A stretch of DNA of 26,374 bases from an uncultured Bacilli bacterium (GTDB taxonomy: Bacteria; Bacillota_I; Bacilli_A; RF39; UBA660): NCBI GenBank assembly GCA_944363895.1, contig CALVVP010000079.1, positions 1-26,374 of the forward strand, given 5' to 3'. Under the pieces are notes generated by a model. It was not told where the DNA came from. It was given only the letters and a program-made list of their open reading frames with translations, and searched no databases. A program made the position numbers and the translations under genes. Below, one piece after another: positions 22,181-26,374 of the stretch; position 1 is the first letter of the stretch, and each line of letters starts with the position of its first letter.

Positions 22181-23095
22181 ATGGATAATTTAAAAATAAT
22201 TGAAAATTTAAAAGAAGATTTACCTAAAACTGTTGCTGTCATCGGGTATGGTTCAGGCATCTATAAACAAACCGGTTATACTGCGCAAGAAAAACCGGAT
22301 AAAGATGTGATTATTGTCGTCGATGATTTTCAAGATTTTTTAATTGCAGATTACGCTAAAAACGCCCATCATTTTTCTAAAGATTTTACTTTGCATGATT
22401 TATCTAAAAAAAGAGAAAATTTTTATAGTAATGTTGGTTGTTTAAAATTTTATCACGACAATACGCATTTTAAAGCGATGGTTATATCTAAAAAAGCTTT
22501 AGAACAGGATATGAAAACATGGAAATATTTTGGTATGGCTGGTCGTTTGACTAAACCGATTCTTTATCAAAATATTCCGGAAGATTTAGAAAAAGCAATT
22601 CAAAAAAACAGAGAAAATATTCTTATAACAGCTTTGTTACTTAATTGTGACGATATTTTAAGTCCAACTGAACTATATAATACTATTTCTAAAATGACTT
22701 ATATGTATGATTTCAGAACTATTTTGCCTGGAGAAAAAAAGAGTAAACCAACCGATATTGTTAATGGTGCTTTTAATTTTTTTGAAGAAGTATATCGAAA
22801 AAATGAACTTGTTTTTTCTGATGAAGAATATATCTATAATTCGCATCCTGTCGGATTAATCGAACAGTTACCAGATAATTTAAGATTATATTTGAACATG
22901 CATCTTAAAACTGTTAATTTAGATGAAATGTCTAAACAAGATTTAGAAAAACTTAGTACCATAATTAAACATTATTTCCGGAAAACTAATTTTCCTAATT
23001 CTCTTAGATTAGCTCTTAGTAGTAGTGCGACTTTAGGTGGAAAAGAAACATTTAAACATGGATTGAGTAAAGTAAAAAGACATTTTTTAAAATAA
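22181..23095 (+). CDS. Bacterial homologue of the mitochondrial CDP-diacylglycerol synthase Tam41 (Mmp37 family)
   Basis: The 304-residue protein matches the Tam41/Mmp37 plan. An N-terminal nucleotidyltransferase domain has IGYGSGIYKQTGY (22-33) and, about 15 residues on, the acidic KPDKDVIIVVDD. Then come LKFYHDNTHFKAMVISKKAL and the family block EQDMKTWKYFGMAGRLTKPI, followed by a helical C-terminal domain. Tam41 makes CDP-diacylglycerol from phosphatidic acid and CTP at the inner face of the mitochondrial inner membrane, feeding cardiolipin synthesis; it is unrelated to the membrane enzyme CdsA used by most bacteria. No membrane helix is visible, so it is probably peripheral. AAAGGAG precedes the ATG. 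It has its own promoter and terminator. Activity is inferred from family. Confidence 0.88.
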   Translation: MDNLKIIENLKEDLPKTVAVIGYGSGIYKQTGYTAQEKPDKDVIIVVDDFQDFLIADYAKNAHHFSKDFTLHDLSKKRENFYSNVGCLKFYHDNTHFKAMVISKKALEQDMKTWKYFGMAGRLTKPILYQNIPEDLEKAIQKNRENILITALLLNCDDILSPTELYNTISKMTYMYDFRTILPGEKKSKPTDIVNGAFNFFEEVYRKNELVFSDEEYIYNSHPVGLIEQLPDNLRLYLNMHLKTVNLDEMSKQDLEKLSTIIKHYFRKTNFPNSLRLALSSSATLGGKETFKHGLSKVKRHFLK

Positions 23096-23109
23096 CTCAA
23101 TCTTTTTTT
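23061..23109 (+). terminator. Terminator after the Tam41-like gene
   Basis: GATTGAGT (23061-23068) pairs with ACTCAATC (23095-23102), followed by seven T. The 26-nt interior can form a small A/T hairpin. The ascending arm is within the coding sequence. Confidence 0.65.
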
Positions 23110-23161
23110 AATAATTTTACTTTTTGTTTAATTTTATAGTATAATTAAAATGGTGATTAAA

Positions 23162-26100
23162 TTGAAAAAAGTAATAATTGATGGTAACGAAGCTTGTAGT
23201 AATGCTTCTTATTTATTTACTGAAGTAGCTGGTATTTATCCGATTACCCCTTCAAGTCCGATGGCGGAACACATCGATAGTTGGAGTAGTCAAGGGATGA
23301 CTAATATTTTTGGTGATAAGGTTAAAGTAATTGAAATGCAAAGTGAAGCAGGCGCTAGTGGTTTAGTTCATGGTTTGCTTAGATCCGGTATTTTAGCTAG
23401 TACTTATACCGCTAGTCAAGGATTATTATTGATGATACCTAACATGTATAAAATAGCTGGGGAAATGTTACCAGGTGTGATGCATGTAGCGGCCCGTAGT
23501 TTATCGACACATGCTTTATCGATTTTAGGTGACCATCAAGATATTTATGCAACACGGATGACTGGCTTTAATATGTTAGCTTCTAGTAATGTTAGTGACG
23601 CTAATTATTTAGGGGTGGTTGCCCATTTATCAGCAATCGAAAGTAGTCTTCCCTTTTTACATTTTTTTGACGGTTTTAGAACCAGTCATGAACTACAAAA
23701 AGTTAATATTTTAGAGCGTGATGATGTCAAAGATTTAATTAATTACGATAAATTACAAGAATTTAGAAATAAAGCGATTAATCCATATAATCCTAAAACA
23801 TATGGCACTAGTCAAAGTGACGATATTTATTTTCAAGCAACCGAAATAAGAAATAAATATTATGATAAGGTACCAGATATTGTTAATAGTTATATGGAAA
23901 AAATCAATAAAATAACTGGTAGTAATTATAAACCGTTTAACTATTATGGAAGTTCTAATGCTTACAAAGTAATTGTGGCCATGGGTTCCGTTTGTGAAAC
24001 GATTAAAGAAGTCATCGATGACTTAAATGAAGATTTGGGTTTAATCGAAGTCCATTTATATCGACCTTTTTCTAGTAAATATTTAAAAGAAGTAATTCCT
24101 AATACGGTCGATAAGATTGCTGTTTTAGATCGAACTAAAGAGTTTGGTAGTGAAGGACCTTTATACTTAGATGTTTGCAATGTTTTAAAAGATGAAAATA
24201 TCAAAATAGTCGGTGGGAGATATGGTTTATCAAGTAAAAATACCACACCTAGTCAAATTAAAGCTGTCTATGATATGTTAGATAATCCTATTCATAACTT
24301 TACGATTGGTATTCAAGATGATGTTACTAACTTAAGTTTGAAAGAGGAAAACTATAAACTAAATAATGGTTTAGAAATGTTAATCTATGGTTATGGCTCT
24401 GATGGAATGGTAAGTGCTAGTAAGTCGATTATCAAATTAGTTGGTAAAAATACTGATAAATATGTTCAAGGTTATTTCCAATATGATTCTAAAAAATCAG
24501 GAGGAGTTACTAACTGTCATTTAAGATTTAGTAATCAACCGATTAGAGCCACTTATTATGTTGATAATCCGTCATTAATCGTCGTTACGAAAGATACATA
24601 TATGGATGATTTTGAAGTTCTTGCTAATATTAAAGAAAATGGAACTTTTATTTTAAACACCGTTAAGACCGAAAAGGAAGTAAATAATTTTTTAAGTTCT
24701 GATGTTAAAAAAATAATCAAAGAAAAAAATATTAAAGTTTATATTATCAATGCTTATGAATTAGCTCGTAAAGTTGGTTTAAATAATAAAATTAGTACAA
24801 TTATGGAAGTTATTATTTTCTATTTATCTAATTTAGTTGATTTTGATCAAATTAAAACAGATTTAAAAGATGATGTTACTAAACGTTTTGGTTTAAAAAG
24901 TGAAAGTATCGCTGCATCTAATGTTGAAGCCATCGATTTAGTTACTACCTATTTAAAAGAAATTAAATTAGATGATAATTACAATAATGAAGAAAGACCA
25001 AAGTATGTCGATGTTTATTTAGCAATGCGTAAAAGATTAGGGGACAAGTTACCTGTTTCTAGTTTTAGTGAAATGCCAGATGGTACATTTAAAGCTGGAA
25101 CAAGTCGAGAAGAGAAAAGATGTATTTCCGATTTAGTCCCTAAATGGATTAGTAGTAATTGCATTAAATGTAATATGTGTTCTTTTGTTTGTCCACACGG
25201 GGTAATTAGACCATATCAATTATCCGATGAAGAATATGAACAAGCACCTAACTATATAAAAGAAAGATGTATCGATAAATTTATTATCGGGATAAGTGTC
25301 AAAGATTGTACTGGCTGTGGATTATGCATTAAATCTTGTTTGTCAAAAGAAAAATCATTGATTTTCTCTAAATTAGTCGACGAAGAACAAGAGCAAAAGA
25401 TTTTCGATTATTTATCTAAAAATATAACTTGTAAAGAGACTAATTTGAATAATATTAAAAATACGCAATTTAGAGAACCTAAATTAGAATTTAGTGGGGC
25501 GTGTGCTGGTTGTGGTCAAACAGCTTATATTAAATTATTGACCCAATTATTTGGTGATAGTATGATTATTGCCAATGCGACTGGCTGTTCTTCTATTTAT
25601 GGTGCGAGTGCTCCATCAACACCTTATACTGTTCCTTGGGCTAGTTCTTTATTTGAAGACAATGCCGAATATGGTTTTGGTTTTTTACAAGCTGACAAAT
25701 TTAATAAAGAAAAAATTGTTAAAATTATGAGTAAATATCCAGAATTTAAAGAATATATTGAAAATATTAATGATTATAATATAACTAAAAAATATTATGA
25801 TACTATAGATTTTAATAAGTATTCTGAATTGTTACCTTATAAAGATTATATTGTAAGAAGAAATATTTGGACTATCGGTGGCGATGGTTGGGCTTATGAT
25901 ATTGGTTTTTCAGGTATTGATCATGTTTTAGCTAGTGGTGAAAATGTTAAAATATTGGTTTTAGATACCCAAGTTTATTCTAATACTGGTGGTCAATCTA
26001 GTAAAGCTACACCAATTGGTAGTGTTGCCTTATTTGCCAGTGACGGTAAGAAAACCAATAAAAAAGATTTAGCTAGAATGATGATGACTTATCCTAATGT

Positions 26101-26374
26101 TTATGTAGCACAAGTATCATTAGCCGCTAATCCAATGCAATTAATTAAAGCCTTTAATGAAGCGAATAGTTATAATGGCCCAGCGATTATTATTGCTTAT
26201 GCACCTTGCATTTCTCATGGTATTATAGGGGGTATGAGTAATAGTTTAGAAATGGAGCGTGATGCTGTTAAGTGTGGATATTTTCCAATTTTTAGAAGAA
26301 ACCCACTATCTAAATTTAGTTTAGATTGTAATCCTGACTTTAGTTTGTATGATGACTTTTTAAATAAACAAACG
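23162..26374 (+). CDS. nifJ: Pyruvate:ferredoxin (flavodoxin) oxidoreductase, 3' end beyond window
   Basis: An open frame of 1071 codons runs to the last base; the family is near 1,180, so roughly 100 residues are missing. Single-chain PFOR oxidises pyruvate and CoA to acetyl-CoA and CO2 and reduces ferredoxin or flavodoxin. Domain order is standard: YPITPSSPMAEHID and TASQGLLLMIPNMYKIAGE in domain I; a ferredoxin-like insert with CIKCNMCSFVCP (Cys667, 670, 673, 677) and CTGCGLCIKSC (Cys716, 719, 722, 726); CAGCGQ (Cys781, 784) for the third cluster; and the thiamine diphosphate block GDGWAYDIG with VYSNTGGQ. I place the start at TTG 23162 after GGTGAT (23152-23157). The in-frame ATG at 23150 lies before the expected transcript start (TATAAT at 23140-23145). 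Acetyl-CoA made here can feed pduL. Confidence 0.95.
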   Translation, partial: MKKVIIDGNEACSNASYLFTEVAGIYPITPSSPMAEHIDSWSSQGMTNIFGDKVKVIEMQSEAGASGLVHGLLRSGILASTYTASQGLLLMIPNMYKIAGEMLPGVMHVAARSLSTHALSILGDHQDIYATRMTGFNMLASSNVSDANYLGVVAHLSAIESSLPFLHFFDGFRTSHELQKVNILERDDVKDLINYDKLQEFRNKAINPYNPKTYGTSQSDDIYFQATEIRNKYYDKVPDIVNSYMEKINKITGSNYKPFNYYGSSNAYKVIVAMGSVCETIKEVIDDLNEDLGLIEVHLYRPFSSKYLKEVIPNTVDKIAVLDRTKEFGSEGPLYLDVCNVLKDENIKIVGGRYGLSSKNTTPSQIKAVYDMLDNPIHNFTIGIQDDVTNLSLKEENYKLNNGLEMLIYGYGSDGMVSASKSIIKLVGKNTDKYVQGYFQYDSKKSGGVTNCHLRFSNQPIRATYYVDNPSLIVVTKDTYMDDFEVLANIKENGTFILNTVKTEKEVNNFLSSDVKKIIKEKNIKVYIINAYELARKVGLNNKISTIMEVIIFYLSNLVDFDQIKTDLKDDVTKRFGLKSESIAASNVEAIDLVTTYLKEIKLDDNYNNEERPKYVDVYLAMRKRLGDKLPVSSFSEMPDGTFKAGTSREEKRCISDLVPKWISSNCIKCNMCSFVCPHGVIRPYQLSDEEYEQAPNYIKERCIDKFIIGISVKDCTGCGLCIKSCLSKEKSLIFSKLVDEEQEQKIFDYLSKNITCKETNLNNIKNTQFREPKLEFSGACAGCGQTAYIKLLTQLFGDSMIIANATGCSSIYGASAPSTPYTVPWASSLFEDNAEYGFGFLQADKFNKEKIVKIMSKYPEFKEYIENINDYNITKKYYDTIDFNKYSELLPYKDYIVRRNIWTIGGDGWAYDIGFSGIDHVLASGENVKILVLDTQVYSNTGGQSSKATPIGSVALFASDGKKTNKKDLARMMMTYPNVYVAQVSLAANPMQLIKAFNEANSYNGPAIIIAYAPCISHGIIGGMSNSLEMERDAVKCGYFPIFRRNPLSKFSLDCNPDFSLYDDFLNKQT

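Noticed and set aside
23962..24246. 94-residue minus-strand ORF inside PFOR
   Set aside because: It is antisense to conserved PFOR coding sequence, with no ribosome binding site or promoter context.

Overview
The window is AT-rich, densely coding DNA from a low-GC member of the Bacillota (Firmicutes). It carries a Bacillus-type infC-rpmI-rplT operon behind an L20-type attenuator. It also carries the syntenic block yabP-yabQ-divIC and genes for GerQ and a BclA-like collagen protein, so the lineage sporulates or descends from spore formers. One MurE has the DNPR signature of meso-diaminopimelate ligases. Energy metabolism looks anaerobic (pyruvate:ferredoxin oxidoreductase plus the PduL phosphotransacylase). 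I cannot name the species; an uncultured gut Bacilli or Erysipelotrichia-like lineage would fit.

Positions 1 to about 2387 are the right end of a mobile element: two broken remnants of an SGNH/GDSL-like gene region, a 41-residue ORF, a hairpin, a 527-residue large serine recombinase, and a pair of 21-bp direct repeats. Directly after the second repeat the reading frame becomes the last 32 codons of an FtsW/RodA-type (SEDS) gene, ending in its own terminator. The element therefore appears to have inserted in a SEDS gene just before its conserved LPFLSYGGSS motif. The rest of that gene lies outside the window.

From 2540 to 5405 come a YgjV-type membrane protein, the collagen-like protein (minus strand), and infC-rpmI-rplT. 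The infC gene starts at ATT, and L20 carries a SAP/Rho-N-like C-terminal tail. From 5409 to 8317 are a CPBP intramembrane protease, a HAD 5'-nucleotidase and a membrane-anchored MurF-like ligase. From 8333 to 13054 are a Fic protein with Gln in place of the motif His, an acyl-adenylating enzyme, and a 7TM hybrid histidine kinase with a receiver.

From 13033 to 18578 is cell-wall synthesis. A divergent MurE paralogue overlaps a secreted, membrane-anchored amidase-signature enzyme (minus strand), opposite canonical murE-mraY (plus strand). From 18611 to 20572 are yabP, yabQ, divIC, lemA and gerQ. From 20644 to the end are pduL, a lipoprotein, a bacterial homologue of the mitochondrial CDP-diacylglycerol synthase Tam41, and pyruvate:ferredoxin oxidoreductase cut by the window edge. 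PFOR makes acetyl-CoA and PduL can convert it to acetyl phosphate. MurE, MurF, MraY, the SEDS fragment and DivIC all concern peptidoglycan and division. Most genes are bounded by clear hairpin terminators and have extended -10 promoters (TGnTATAAT) with very short leaders.
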